Below are positions 33,106 through 41,244 of a stretch of 64,000 bases of DNA, piece after piece. Every line of letters starts with the position of its first letter. Position 1 is the stretch's first letter. The notes below the pieces were generated by a model. That model saw only the letters and a list, made by a program, of their open reading frames with translations, was not told where the DNA came from and did not search any database. The position numbers and the translations under genes were made by a program. The DNA comes from Nonomuraea dietziae (GTDB taxonomy: Bacteria > Actinomycetota > Actinomycetes > Streptosporangiales > Streptosporangiaceae). The stretch spans positions 2,046,001-2,110,000 of the forward strand of contig NZ_JACIBV010000001.1 of NCBI RefSeq assembly GCF_014195505.1. Direction: 5' to 3'.

Positions 33106-34512
33106 ATGAACCGATTCTTGGTGACGATCGCGGCGGCGTTGATCGCGCTGGCCGCGCCCACGACAGCCGCGCAGGCGGCGCCCGTGCCCGACGGGCTGGT
33201 CGCGAAGGAGGTGAGCTTCACCGGCGGCGGCGGGCTCACCCTGCACGGGACGGTCCTGTCCTCCGGCCAGAGCGCGGCCGGCAGGCCCGGCCTCGTCCTG
33301 GTCCACGGGGCGGGAACAGGCACGCCCAGGACGAAGCTGATGACCGAGGCCACCGAGTTCGCCAGGCGGGGCCTCAGCGTGCTGGTCTACGACAAGCGGT
33401 CGGAGGGTTACTCCCTGTTCGAGCGCTCCTACTCGACACTCGCCGACGACGCGCTCGGCGCGGTCAAGGCGCTGCGTGCCCAGCCGGGCGTCGATCCCGC
33501 CAAGGTCGGCGTGTGGGGGCTGAGCGAGGGCGGCTGGGTGGCGCCGCTGGCCGCCGGCCGCTCCTCTGACGTCGCCTTCGTCGTGCTGGTCGGCGCCAAC
33601 GCGCACCAGCCGCTGCGCCAGCAGGCGTGGGCGGTGTCGGCGGGCCTGAAGAAGGCGGGCGTGTCCGGCCCGCTGGCCGACAGGACCGTGCCGACGATGT
33701 ACAGGGCGATCGCCGACGGCGGCCTGTTCCCCGAGCCGTGGTTCGACCCGCTGCCGACGCTCGGCCGGGTGCGCCAGCCCGTCCTGGCCGTCTGGGGCAC
33801 GCACGACCTGCTGACCCCGCCCGCAGAGACACCGCCACTGATGGCGGGGGCTCTGGCGCGCGGCGGCAACGGGCACGTGACCATGCGCATGTTCGCCGGC
33901 GCCGACCACGCCGTCCACCAGAGCCCTGACGGCGGCGTCACCAGGCTCCCCGAACTGGCCCCCGGCTACGCCGACCTGGTCGGCTCATGGGTGAAGCAGG
34001 CCGCGGAGGGCAGAGCGCCGCGCACCCAGGACGCCGTCCAGGGCCCGCGCGCCAGCCAGGCCTCCTTGACCGTCGAGACCCCGCCGCCGGCCTGGTGGGA
34101 GTCGGCTCCCGTCCAGACCGCCGCGCTCGTGCTGTTCGTCGTCGCCTTCCTGGCCTACCCGATCACCGCGCTGGTCCGCAGGATCAGGGGCACCTCCGTA
34201 CCGTCGGGAAGGGCGCCCCGGGTGCTGGCCTTCTCCGGCCTCGCCGTCAGCCTGGGCGGATTCGGCTACGTGATGTACCTGCTCATGACGGGCGGCAAGC
34301 TGGCCGCTCCCGGCCCCGTCCTGGCGGGGCGGCCGGTGCTCTGGCTGCTGCTGCAGGCGCTGGCCTTCACCGCGGCCGTCGCCACCGTCCTCACCGCGCT
34401 CGCCTGGCGGCGCGCGTCCGGCCGCTCCGAGCGGGTACGGCTGGGCGTGCTGGTGGCAGGCGGCGCGGTGATGATCCCGTGGGCCTTCTACTGGGGCCTG
34501 CTGCTCCCGTGA
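33106..34512 (+). CDS. exported alpha/beta hydrolase with C-terminal membrane helices
   Basis: 468 residues. Signal peptide MNRFLVTIAAALIALAAPTT with cleavage near AQAAP. Hydrolase core: VLVHGAGTGTPR (oxyanion), nucleophile Ser140 in VWGLSEGGW, acid in AVWGTHDLL, catalytic His in FAGADHAVHQ. Residues ~355-468 hold about four hydrophobic helices (VQTAALVLFVVAFLAYPITA, GLAVSLGGFGYVMYLLM, LWLLLQALAFTAAVATVLTA), an unusual membrane tail after a periplasmic-type hydrolase. The substrate is unknown. It is controlled, by context, by the adjacent ArsR-type regulator through the inverted repeat. Confidence 0.82.
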   Translation: MNRFLVTIAAALIALAAPTTAAQAAPVPDGLVAKEVSFTGGGGLTLHGTVLSSGQSAAGRPGLVLVHGAGTGTPRTKLMTEATEFARRGLSVLVYDKRSEGYSLFERSYSTLADDALGAVKALRAQPGVDPAKVGVWGLSEGGWVAPLAAGRSSDVAFVVLVGANAHQPLRQQAWAVSAGLKKAGVSGPLADRTVPTMYRAIADGGLFPEPWFDPLPTLGRVRQPVLAVWGTHDLLTPPAETPPLMAGALARGGNGHVTMRMFAGADHAVHQSPDGGVTRLPELAPGYADLVGSWVKQAAEGRAPRTQDAVQGPRASQASLTVETPPPAWWESAPVQTAALVLFVVAFLAYPITALVRRIRGTSVPSGRAPRVLAFSGLAVSLGGFGYVMYLLMTGGKLAAPGPVLAGRPVLWLLLQALAFTAAVATVLTALAWRRASGRSERVRLGVLVAGGAVMIPWAFYWGLLLP

Positions 34513-34532
34513 GGACCGCAGGCCGCGGGGTC

Positions 34533-36353
34533 CTACTCGACGGTGACGCTCTTGGCGAGGTTCCTGGGCTTGTCGACGTCGCGCTCCAGCGCGACGGCGG
34601 CGTGGTAGGCCAGCAGCTGCAACGGGATCGTGAGCAGGATCGGGTCGAGCTCGATCTCGTTCTTCGGGATCACGATCACGTCGTCGGCCAGCTTGGCGTC
34701 GGGCTGCCTGTGCCCCACCATCAGCACCCGCCCGCCGCGCGCCCTGATCTCGCCGAGCGTCGTGAGGTTCTTGTCCAGCAGTTCGTCGTCGGGCACGATC
34801 GCGACGGTCGGCATGTCGGGGCCGATGAGCGCGAGCGGTCCGTGCTTGAGCTCGCTGGCGGGGTAGGCCTCGGCGTGGACGTAGGAGATCTCCTTGAGCT
34901 TCTGCGCCCCCTCTCGCGCCACCGGGTAGCCGCGCACCCTGCCGACGAACATCATGCTCGGGTGGTCGGCGTACTTCTTGGCCAGCTCGGCGATGCGCTC
35001 GCCCTGCTTGAGGATCTGCTCGATCTGGTCGGGCAGCTTGCGCAGGCCCTCGACGATGCGCCTGCCGTCGGAGGGCGACAGGTCGTGCACGCGGCCGAAG
35101 TGCAGGGCCAGCAGCGCGAAGGCGATCGCGGTCGAGGTGAACGCCTTGGTCGAGGCCACCGAGACCTCGGGCCCCGCGTGCAGGTAGATGCCGCCGTCGA
35201 CCTCGCGGGCGATGGCGCTGCCCACGGCGTTGACGATGCCGATGACCCTGCCGCCCTTGCGCTTGATCTCCTGCACGGCCGCGAGCGTGTCGTAGGTCTC
35301 GCCCGACTGGCTGATCGCGACGTACAGGGTGTCGGGGTCGATGACGGGGTTGCGGTAGCGGTACTCGCTGGCGGGCTCGGCGTCGGCGGGGATGCGGGCC
35401 AGCTCCTCGATGAGCTGGGCGCCGATCTGTCCCGAGTAGTAGGCGCTGCCGCAGCCGATGATCTTCACCCGGCGGAAGGAGCGGGTCTCGCGGGCGTCCA
35501 TGTTGAGGCCGCCCAGGTGGGCGATGTGAAAGCGCTCGTCGAGCCGGCCGCGCAGCGTGCGGGCGATCGACTCGGGCTGCTCGGAGATCTCCTTGAGCAG
35601 GTAGTGCTCATAGCCGCCGGTGTCGTAGTGGCCGGCGTCCCAGTCGACGGTCAGCGGCTCCTTGGCGGTCTCGCGGCCGCCGCTGGCGAAGGTGTGGAAG
35701 CCGTCGGCGGTCAGGACCGCCAGCTCGCCGTCCTCCAGGTGGACGACCTGGCGGGTGTAGCGGACCAGCGCGGAGACGTCGGAGGCGGCGAACATCTCCT
35801 TCTCGCCCAGGCCCAGCACGATCGGGCTGCCGTTGCGGGCGACGACGATCTCCTTGGGCCGCTCGGAGTCGACGACCGCGATGCCGTAGGTGCCGACGAT
35901 GCTCTTGAGCGCCTTCCTGACCGCCTCCTCGAGGGTCTCGGTCTCGGCGACCGTACGGGCGATCAGGTGCGCGAGCACCTCGGTGTCGGTCTCGGAGACG
36001 AACTCCACGCCCTCGGCGACGAGCTTGGCGCGCAGCTCGTCGGCGTTCTCGATGATGCCGTTGTGCACGACGGCGATGCGCTCGTCGGTCGACAGGTGCG
36101 GGTGGGCGTTCTCGTCGCTCGGCACGCCGTGGGTGGCCCAGCGGGTGTGCCCGATGCCGAGCGTCCCCTTGAACTTGGCGGGTACGGCCTTGGCCAGGTC
36201 AGCCACGCGGCCTTTGACCTTGCGCAGCTTGAGGCCTCTGTTGGACACCACCACCCCAGCCGAGTCGTAGCCTCGGTACTCCAGACGCTGGAGTCCCTCC
36301 AGCAGGATCGGGGCCGCGTCCTTGGGGCCGACATAGGCGACGATTCCGCACAT
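34533..36353 (-). CDS. glmS: glutamine-fructose-6-phosphate aminotransferase (isomerizing)
   Basis: Makes glucosamine 6-phosphate from fructose 6-phosphate and glutamine, the first step of the amino-sugar route to peptidoglycan. N-terminal class II amidotransferase: catalytic Cys2 (MCGIVAYVG), then YRGYDSAGV, HTRWATHGVPSDENAHPH, HNGIIENADEL. C-terminal SIS domains: GCGSAYYSGQIGAQLIEELA, SQSGETYDTLAA, EVSVASTKAFTSTAIAF, and the final LAKSVTVE that closes the active site. 606 residues is the family length. It lies 18 nt downstream of a small conserved gene on the same strand, likely a two-gene operon. Confidence 0.97.
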   Translation of the reverse strand: MCGIVAYVGPKDAAPILLEGLQRLEYRGYDSAGVVVSNRGLKLRKVKGRVADLAKAVPAKFKGTLGIGHTRWATHGVPSDENAHPHLSTDERIAVVHNGIIENADELRAKLVAEGVEFVSETDTEVLAHLIARTVAETETLEEAVRKALKSIVGTYGIAVVDSERPKEIVVARNGSPIVLGLGEKEMFAASDVSALVRYTRQVVHLEDGELAVLTADGFHTFASGGRETAKEPLTVDWDAGHYDTGGYEHYLLKEISEQPESIARTLRGRLDERFHIAHLGGLNMDARETRSFRRVKIIGCGSAYYSGQIGAQLIEELARIPADAEPASEYRYRNPVIDPDTLYVAISQSGETYDTLAAVQEIKRKGGRVIGIVNAVGSAIAREVDGGIYLHAGPEVSVASTKAFTSTAIAFALLALHFGRVHDLSPSDGRRIVEGLRKLPDQIEQILKQGERIAELAKKYADHPSMMFVGRVRGYPVAREGAQKLKEISYVHAEAYPASELKHGPLALIGPDMPTVAIVPDDELLDKNLTTLGEIRARGGRVLMVGHRQPDAKLADDVIVIPKNEIELDPILLTIPLQLLAYHAAVALERDVDKPRNLAKSVTVE

Positions 36354-36371
36354 GCAAGTCTCCTCTGATTG

Positions 36372-36680
36372 TCATCCGTAGACGATCCGGCGAAGTTGCC
36401 GCAGGGACAACTCCGGGGGCGCCATGCGGCGCGCCGGAAGTTCGGCCGCGATCCTCGGGAAGATCTCGTCGTTGGTGAGGCCACGGGACTTCAGCTCCCC
36501 GTGGCGCCGCCGTACGAACTCCTCGACGGTCTCGGAGTAGTACGACAGCACCTCCGCCACCACGCGCGCGGCCTCTCCAGGGCCGAGCGGACTCGTCCTG
36601 GTCAGGTGCGCGATGAGGTCCTCGTGTTGAGGCCGGGCCGTGGACACAGAGCAGGACACTACGCAGGGATCATCAGTCAC
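36372..36680 (-). CDS. small conserved actinobacterial protein upstream of glmS
   Basis: About 102 residues with GTG 36680 (TDDPCVVSCS follows), AGGA 8 nt upstream. The first part is variable; the end is a conserved-looking block (EEFVRRRHGELKSRGLTNDE, then IFPRIAAELPARRMAPPELS and LRQLRRIVYG) with basic residues and a C-terminal helix that could bind RNA or DNA. No named family. It is 18 nt upstream of glmS, same strand, so it may modulate glmS. A longer frame to 36731 is possible. Confidence 0.6.
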   Translation of the reverse strand: MTDDPCVVSCSVSTARPQHEDLIAHLTRTSPLGPGEAARVVAEVLSYYSETVEEFVRRRHGELKSRGLTNDEIFPRIAAELPARRMAPPELSLRQLRRIVYG

Positions 36681-36826
36681 GCCAACATCCTGCCCGAAAT
36701 CGGGCAGGATTAGTCGTCCTCGCCGCGACACGCCGCAGGCGATCCCGCCGGATCCGCCGGAGAGGCCGTCGATTCCGGCCGAAAACGCAGCTCCAATCGG
36801 GAGGATCGGAGCAGCACGGCACTACT

Positions 36827-36855
36827 CTACGTAGCTAACTGATATCGCTACGTAG
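36827..36855. promoter_or_regulatory. inverted repeat upstream of the amidase gene
   Basis: CTACGTAGC at 36827-36835 and GCTACGTAG at 36847-36855 are perfect 9-bp inverted repeats separated by 11 bases (TAACTGATATC), ending 9 bp before the amidase ATG and overlapping its Shine-Dalgarno GGGGG. It may be an operator or an RNA hairpin that masks the ribosome site. Confidence 0.65.
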
Positions 36856-36864
36856 GGGGATGTC

Positions 36865-38673
36865 ATGCTGCTCTGGGCCGCCGCGGTTCTCGCCGCCAGT
36901 GCCGCGGGAGGTCTTCAGGACGACGCCCGTGCCGCGGCCGCCGAGTACGGCGTTCCTGAGAGCGTGCTTCTGGGCGTCTCCTACCTGGAGTCGCGATGGG
37001 ACTCCCACGGCGGCCGGCCGAGCGTGTCGGGCGGTTACGGCCCGATGCACCTGGTGGACGCGGCCGCCGTGCCGAAAGGCGGTCACCACCATGTCGGCGA
37101 CCCGCGGGGAGACGGCGCGCGGCCGATGCGCATGGCCGCTCCCCTGCCGCCCGCACGGCCCGCCGAGCAGACGCTGCAGCGGGCGGCGCGCCTGACCGGG
37201 CTGCCGCCCGACGTGCTGCGGCGCGACAGGGCCGCCAACCTCAGGGGCGGCGCCGCGCTCCTGGCCGACGAGCAGCGCAGGCTCGGCGCCCCGCTCAGCT
37301 CCGACCCCGTCGCCTGGCACGGCGCCCTCACCCGCTACGCCAACGCCGGCTTCGCCAACGAGGTGTTCGAGGTGCTGCGCGAGGGCGCGGGACGCAGGAC
37401 CGACGACGGCTCGCTCGTGCGCCTGCCCGCCACCCCGGTGCCCGCTTTCAGGACGGGCGGGGCCACGGCGGCCGAGTGCCCCTCCGAGCTGGCCTGCGAG
37501 TGGATGCCCGCCGCCTACGAACGTCTCGGCAAGGGCGACTACGGCAACCACGACAGGCTCGGGTCCAAGCGGCGCGTCGACTACATCGTCATCCACGACA
37601 CCGAGGGCACCTTCCGCGGCATCCCCACGCTGGTCAAGAACCCCAGGTACGTGAGCTGGCACTACACGATCCGCTCACGCGACGGCCACGTCGCCCAGCA
37701 CGTCCGCACCAACGACGTGGCCTGGCACGCCGGCAACTGGGACGTCAACTCCCGCTCGATCGGCATCGAGCACGAGGGCTACCTGGCCAAGGGCGGCACC
37801 TGGTACACCGAGGCGATGTACCGCTCCTCGGCCGACCTGGTGCGCCACCTGGCGGACAAGTACGGCGTGCCGCTGGACAGGGCGCACATCATCGGCCACG
37901 ACAACGTGCCGGGCACCACCGCCAAGACCGTGCCCGGCATGCACGAGGACCCTGGGCCCTACTGGGACTGGGCGCGCTTCTTCGCCCTCATGGGCGCCCC
38001 CATCCAGGGCGACGGCGAGAGCGGGAGCGAGGGCGAGGGCGAGGGCACGTCGGTGATCATCAATCCCGACTACGCGACCCACCAGCCCACCTTCACCGGT
38101 TGCGTGAGCAAGACCTCCGCCAAGCTCTGCAAGCCGCAAGGGGCCGCCAGCGTCTGGCTGCACACCGAGCCCCGCTCCGACGCGGCCCTGGTCGACGACG
38201 CGGGCAAGCGCCCCGGCGCCGGCTCCACCTTCAGCGTCTACGACCACAGCGCCCGCGCCACCGCCGGACAGCGCTACGCCCTCGCGGGCACCAGCGGCGA
38301 GTGGACGGCCATCTGGTACCTCGGCCAGAAGGCGTGGTTCCAGAACCCGCCCTCCAGCCCCACCGCGGTCCGCGCGAACGGCCCGCTGGTCACGCCCATC
38401 ACCGACAAGGTCAAGGTGTACGGCAGGGCCTACCCCGAGAGGTCGGCCTACCCCTCGGGCGTGCGCTACCAGGAGCACGCGCCGCTGCCCTACACCCTGC
38501 GCAAGGGCCAGTACTACTCCCTCGCCCAGACGCTGAAGGGCTCCTATCTGGCGGCGGGCTCCTACAACCCCGCCAAGCACGTCACGGTGCGGGGGAAGCT
38601 GCGCTACCACCAGATCCAGCTGGGGCACAGGGTCATGTTCGTCAGGGCCGACGACGTCCGGGTGATCTCCTGA
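36865..38673 (+). CDS. secreted N-acetylmuramoyl-L-alanine amidase (Amidase_2) with lysozyme-like N-domain
   Basis: 602 residues. Short hydrophobic leader (MLLWAAAVLAASAAGG). Residues ~25-150 resemble a goose-lysozyme/SLT-type fold (VPESVLLGVSYLESRWDSHG, with Glu in YLESRW as candidate acid). Residues ~215-370 are the Amidase_2 zinc domain: DYIVIHDTEG (first His), SWHYTIRSRDGHVAQHVRTN, IGIEHEGY (catalytic Glu), AHIIGHDNVPGTTAKTVPGM with His and the Asp-containing PGMHEDPGPYWDW. A Gly/Ser/Glu-rich linker (ESGSEGEGEGTSV) leads to a C-terminal region (420-602) of SH3-like repeats. It should cleave the stem peptide from muramic acid. Expressed from its own promoter with the palindrome near its start. 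Confidence 0.85.
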   Translation: MLLWAAAVLAASAAGGLQDDARAAAAEYGVPESVLLGVSYLESRWDSHGGRPSVSGGYGPMHLVDAAAVPKGGHHHVGDPRGDGARPMRMAAPLPPARPAEQTLQRAARLTGLPPDVLRRDRAANLRGGAALLADEQRRLGAPLSSDPVAWHGALTRYANAGFANEVFEVLREGAGRRTDDGSLVRLPATPVPAFRTGGATAAECPSELACEWMPAAYERLGKGDYGNHDRLGSKRRVDYIVIHDTEGTFRGIPTLVKNPRYVSWHYTIRSRDGHVAQHVRTNDVAWHAGNWDVNSRSIGIEHEGYLAKGGTWYTEAMYRSSADLVRHLADKYGVPLDRAHIIGHDNVPGTTAKTVPGMHEDPGPYWDWARFFALMGAPIQGDGESGSEGEGEGTSVIINPDYATHQPTFTGCVSKTSAKLCKPQGAASVWLHTEPRSDAALVDDAGKRPGAGSTFSVYDHSARATAGQRYALAGTSGEWTAIWYLGQKAWFQNPPSSPTAVRANGPLVTPITDKVKVYGRAYPERSAYPSGVRYQEHAPLPYTLRKGQYYSLAQTLKGSYLAAGSYNPAKHVTVRGKLRYHQIQLGHRVMFVRADDVRVIS

Positions 38674-38756
38674 GAATCGCGCCTTCCATGCGCACACGCA
38701 CTCCCGAGAGGCGATATTGTTTTCCCGTGGCCGGTGAGCACCTCGCCGGAACGCAC

Positions 38757-38828
38757 GCGGAAGTGGCTCAGTGGTAGAGCATCACCTTGCCAAGGTGAGG
38801 GTCGCGGGTTCGAATCCCGTCTTCCGCT
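38757..38828 (+). tRNA. tRNA-Gly(GCC)
   Basis: Cloverleaf with acceptor GCGGAAG/CTTCCGC, D-loop GGCTCAGTGGTAGAGC, anticodon loop CTTGCCAAG with GCC at 38789-38791, T arm GGGTTCGAATCCC, discriminator T. CCA is not encoded. First of a four-tRNA cluster; GATATTGTTTTC about 40 bp upstream may be part of its promoter. Confidence 0.97.
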
Positions 38829-38843
38829 CGGAGACGATCTCCT

Positions 38844-38914
38844 GGTGGAGTGGCCGAGAGGCGAGGCAGCGGCCTGCAAAGCCGTCTACACGGGTTCAAA
38901 TCCCGTCTCCACCT
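38844..38914 (+). tRNA. tRNA-Cys(GCA)
   Basis: Acceptor GGTGGAG/CTCCACC, anticodon GCA at 38876-38878 in the loop CTGCAAA, T arm CGGGTTCAAATCCCG, discriminator T, no encoded CCA. It lies between two identical tRNA-Gly genes, 15 bases after the first. Confidence 0.96.
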
Positions 38915-38965
38915 CGGTGCGTGACGCGGAACCTTCAGGATCCGCTAAAGTAGTGCGAGCGCCAT

Positions 38966-39037
38966 GCGGAAGTGGCTCAGTGGTAGAGCATCACCTTGCC
39001 AAGGTGAGGGTCGCGGGTTCGAATCCCGTCTTCCGCT
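38966..39037 (+). tRNA. tRNA-Gly(GCC), second copy
   Basis: The 72-base sequence is identical to the copy at 38757-38828, including the GCC anticodon and T discriminator. About 50 bases separate it from tRNA-Cys, with TTCAGGATCC-type and TAAAGT sequence that could hold a weak promoter. The duplicate suits the high GGC codon load of this genome. Confidence 0.97.
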
Positions 39038-39059
39038 CTGAGTTTCACCAACTCAATAC

Positions 39060-39134
39060 GGACGATTAGCTCAGCGGGAGAGCGCTTCCCTGACACGGAA
39101 GAGGTCACTGGTTCAATCCCAGTATCGTCCACCA
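39060..39134 (+). tRNA. tRNA-Val(GAC)
   Basis: Acceptor GGACGAT/ATCGTCC, D-loop TAGCTCAGCGGGAGAGC, anticodon GAC at 39092-39094 in CTGACAC, T arm TGGTTCAATCCCA, discriminator A and an encoded CCA (39132-39134), unlike the other three. Last of the cluster; a strong terminator follows. Confidence 0.96.
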
Positions 39135-39141
39135 TCCGCGA

Positions 39142-39180
39142 ACGCGGGTCAGACACGCTCTGACCCGCGTTTCGTCTTTC
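39142..39180 (+). terminator. intrinsic terminator of the tRNA cluster
   Basis: ACGCGGGTCAGA, loop CACGC, TCTGACCCGCGT: perfect 12-bp stem, followed by TTTCGTCTTTC, one of the few T-rich tails in the window. It lies 8 bp after tRNA-Val. Confidence 0.92.
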
Positions 39181-39257
39181 GGCGAGAAAACCGATCGCCC
39201 CCACCGGCCGAGCGATCTATCGTCGGACGCGTTCGTTCCCGAATCGAGGAGCCCGCC

Positions 39258-39501
39258 ATGGACCGCGACGAGATGTCCTTTTGAGCCCATCAGCAAGCGC
39301 CGCAGGGGGTTCCCTCTAGCGAGACCCACGTCAAGCGCGGCGACCGCCGCGTCGGCCTCGACACCGAGCTGGTCGAGAAGCTCGGCGGCGGCGACCCGTG
39401 CCCGTGCGGCTCGGGGCGGCGCTTTCCGCCGTTGCTGCCGGGCCACCGGCCGCTACGACGACACCCTCGGCCACTACTACGTCCGCGACCGCCCCTCGTA
39501 G
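39258..39501 (+). pseudogene. SEC-C zinc-motif protein, interrupted by a stop and a frameshift
   Basis: GAGGAG precedes ATG 39258. The frame reads MDRDEMSF, then TGA at 39282-39284, and resumes in frame with [20 protein letters not shown] then [14 protein letters not shown]. One extra C near 39423 then shifts it; the next frame continues [20 protein letters not shown] and ends at TAG 39499-39501. Joined, this gives the classic SEC-C metal-binding motif ([13 protein letters not shown]) and a ~75-residue protein. SEC-C motifs bind zinc and occur in SecA and many small proteins. Two lesions make a functional product unlikely unless both are errors. It directly follows the tRNA cluster. Confidence 0.7.
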
Positions 39502-39575
39502 CCTCTCCGCCCGATTTTGTCGGACCTCTGGCTCACACTCCCATCAACAGCCTTGGGAGAGGGGAGCCGGACGCG

Positions 39576-40199
39576 ATGGCACGCCGGAAGGGCAGGAGGC
39601 GTCAGCGGAAGGGGCGGGAGATCGATCTGGTCCTGTGGGGCGGCGGAGCGGTCGTCGCCGTGGCGGTGGCCAGAGCGCTGTTCGGCTTCGTCGGCGAGCA
39701 CTGGCCGCTGTTCGCGGCGGCCGGGCTCGTGGCGGCGGTCGCCGCCGTCGCCTTCCCCCTGATCCGTGCCCGCAGGGTCGCCCAGCGGCAGCGGCAGTGG
39801 TTCGCCGACCATCTGGAGCTGGCCCGCGTCGACGAGTTGTCGGGGTCCGACTTCGAGACGCTGACCGCCGAACTGCTGCGCAGGGACGGATTCCGCCACG
39901 TCAGGGAGCTGGGCAGGGCCGGCGACATGGGGGTGGACATCACGGCCGTCGGCCCCGACGGACGCCGGTTCGCCTTCCAGTGCAAGCGCTACGCGAGGAC
40001 GGTGGGCTCCCCCGAGGTGCGCAACTTCCTCGGCGCGCTCGCCCACACCTTCGCGGGGCACACCGGCGTCCTGGTCACCTCGGGCCGCCTGACCCGGCAC
40101 GCCATGGCCGAGGCGAGCGCGGCGAAGCTGATCCTCGTCGAACGCGACCAGCTCGCGGGCTGGCTGCGGGGGGAGGTCCCGCTGGAGCTGCGGCACTGA
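39576..40199 (+). CDS. membrane-anchored Mrr-like restriction-endonuclease-fold nuclease
   Basis: 207 residues. A basic start ([15 protein letters not shown]) then two hydrophobic segments ([39 protein letters not shown]) give a membrane anchor. The C-terminal ~120 residues are an Mrr_cat-type domain: [19 protein letters not shown], then [20 protein letters not shown] with the D...QxK catalytic set (Asp in GVDI, Gln-x-Lys in FQCKRY), ending [12 protein letters not shown]. It probably cuts foreign or damaged DNA, perhaps at the membrane. No methylase or ATPase partner is adjacent. A Shine-Dalgarno GGGGAG is 11 nt before ATG 39576. Confidence 0.78.
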   Translation: MARRKGRRRQRKGREIDLVLWGGGAVVAVAVARALFGFVGEHWPLFAAAGLVAAVAAVAFPLIRARRVAQRQRQWFADHLELARVDELSGSDFETLTAELLRRDGFRHVRELGRAGDMGVDITAVGPDGRRFAFQCKRYARTVGSPEVRNFLGALAHTFAGHTGVLVTSGRLTRHAMAEASAAKLILVERDQLAGWLRGEVPLELRH

Positions 40200-40285
40200 G
40201 GAGCCCGTCCGCACCGGGGAGGGGATGTCACACTTCGGGTCCGGTGTCGCTCTCAGGGTGCAAACGATCAGGAGGGCGAGACCAC

Positions 40286-40570
40286 ATGACAGTTCACACC
40301 CCGCGAGAATCGAAGCTCACGATCTTCGGGGCGACCCACATGGCCGACGTCGCGCTGATGGAGGAGTTCCTGCGCGGCAGCGACCTCGACTGGACGCTGA
40401 TGCGCATCCCGTACGTGGTCGACAGGCCGCTGACGGGCCGCTACAGGACCGCGTACGGTCGCAACCTCAGGGGCGCCTTGCGCATCTCCCGCGCCGACGC
40501 CGCGCACCTCATGCTCGCGCTGGTCGGCCGGCCGGAGGCGGTGCGGCAGACGGTCACCGTCGCCTACTGA
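40286..40570 (+). CDS. NAD(P)-binding (NmrA-like) protein with internal deletion
   Basis: Only 94 residues, preceded by GGAGGG. It begins like an atypical SDR/NmrA protein (SKLTIFGAT, the first strand and start of the glycine-rich loop) and at once passes into the family's C-terminal part (VALMEEFLRGSDLDWTLMRI, YRTAYGRNLRG, ISRADAAHLMLALVGRPEAV). About 110 residues holding the rest of the Rossmann fold and the active site are missing, although the frame is intact. A full-length member has ~205-215 residues. It cannot bind dinucleotide normally; it may be a recent in-frame deletion or a non-enzymatic remnant. Overlaps the convergent TetR gene by 7 nt. Confidence 0.6.
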   Translation: MTVHTPRESKLTIFGATHMADVALMEEFLRGSDLDWTLMRIPYVVDRPLTGRYRTAYGRNLRGALRISRADAAHLMLALVGRPEAVRQTVTVAY

Positions 40571-41181
40571 CCGATCAAGGCGCGGAAGTCGCCGACGGCC
40601 AGGCCGGCGGCGCGCCGCATGGCGGCCACCACGCGTTCGGGCGGATCCTCCCGGCTCACGCTCACCGCCGCGGCCGCGGTCACGGCGCCCACGACGGAGC
40701 CGACCACCGCCGCGGCCGCGATGGGGTCGAGCGCCTCGGGATAGGCCCTGCGCAGGGCGTCGGCGATCAGCGCCTGCGCCTCCGCGAGACGTCGCAGCAT
40801 CCGCGCCTGAAGGTCCGGCACCGACACGATGAGCTGGACGCGGCTGTAGGCGACTCCGCTGACCAGGTCGGTGTCCCCCGTGTGGGTGATCATCTGGTTG
40901 ACCGCGCGCAGCAGCAGGTCCGTGAGGTGTTCGCCGGGCAGCGGCTGCTCGAAGACGCGCACGCCGAGCGCCACCCGCTCGGAGACCTCGGCCATGACCA
41001 GGTCCTCCTTCGCGGGAAAGTGGAGGAAGAAGGTCCTGACCGACACCTCGGCCGCGGCGGCGATCTGCGCGACGGTGGTCTGCTCGTAGCCCTGGCTCCT
41101 GAACAGCCCCATGGCCGCCGTGATCAACGCCTCGCGCGTGCGCCGCTTCTTGCGTTCGCGCAACCCCATGTCCTGACTCAC
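40564..41181 (-). CDS. TetR-family transcriptional regulator
   Basis: 205 residues. N-terminal HTH of the TetR family: KKRRTREALITAAMGLFRSQ, GYEQTTVAQIAAAAEVSVRT, FFLHFPAKEDLV. The C-terminal helices form the ligand and dimer domain (VVGSVVGAVTAAAAV). GTG 41181 or ATG 41169 may be the start; neither has a clear Shine-Dalgarno. It is divergent from an SDR gene with a 72-bp A/T-rich gap holding repeated TACATTGA sequences, so it should regulate itself and that gene. Confidence 0.88.
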   Translation of the reverse strand: MSQDMGLRERKKRRTREALITAAMGLFRSQGYEQTTVAQIAAAAEVSVRTFFLHFPAKEDLVMAEVSERVALGVRVFEQPLPGEHLTDLLLRAVNQMITHTGDTDLVSGVAYSRVQLIVSVPDLQARMLRRLAEAQALIADALRRAYPEALDPIAAAAVVGSVVGAVTAAAAVSVSREDPPERVVAAMRRAAGLAVGDFRALIGQ

Positions 41182-41210
41182 GAGGAGCAGATTACTGCAT
41201 CGCCTGAATC

Positions 41211-41244
41211 ACTACATTGACTGCATTAATACATTGAGTGTAGT
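41211..41244. promoter_or_regulatory. TetR operator candidate in the TetR/SDR gap
   Basis: ACTACA (41211-41216) and TGTAGT (41239-41244) form an inverted pair around two direct copies of TACATTGA (41213-41220 and 41230-41237, 17 bp apart). The stretch is markedly A/T-rich for this genome and lies between the divergent starts, so it probably holds both promoters and the operator. Confidence 0.55.

Noticed and set aside
38757..39134. tRNA-Gly duplicates as an attachment-site pair
   Set aside because: They are full-length, functional copies in a normal tRNA operon with only tRNA-Cys between them; nothing mobile lies between.
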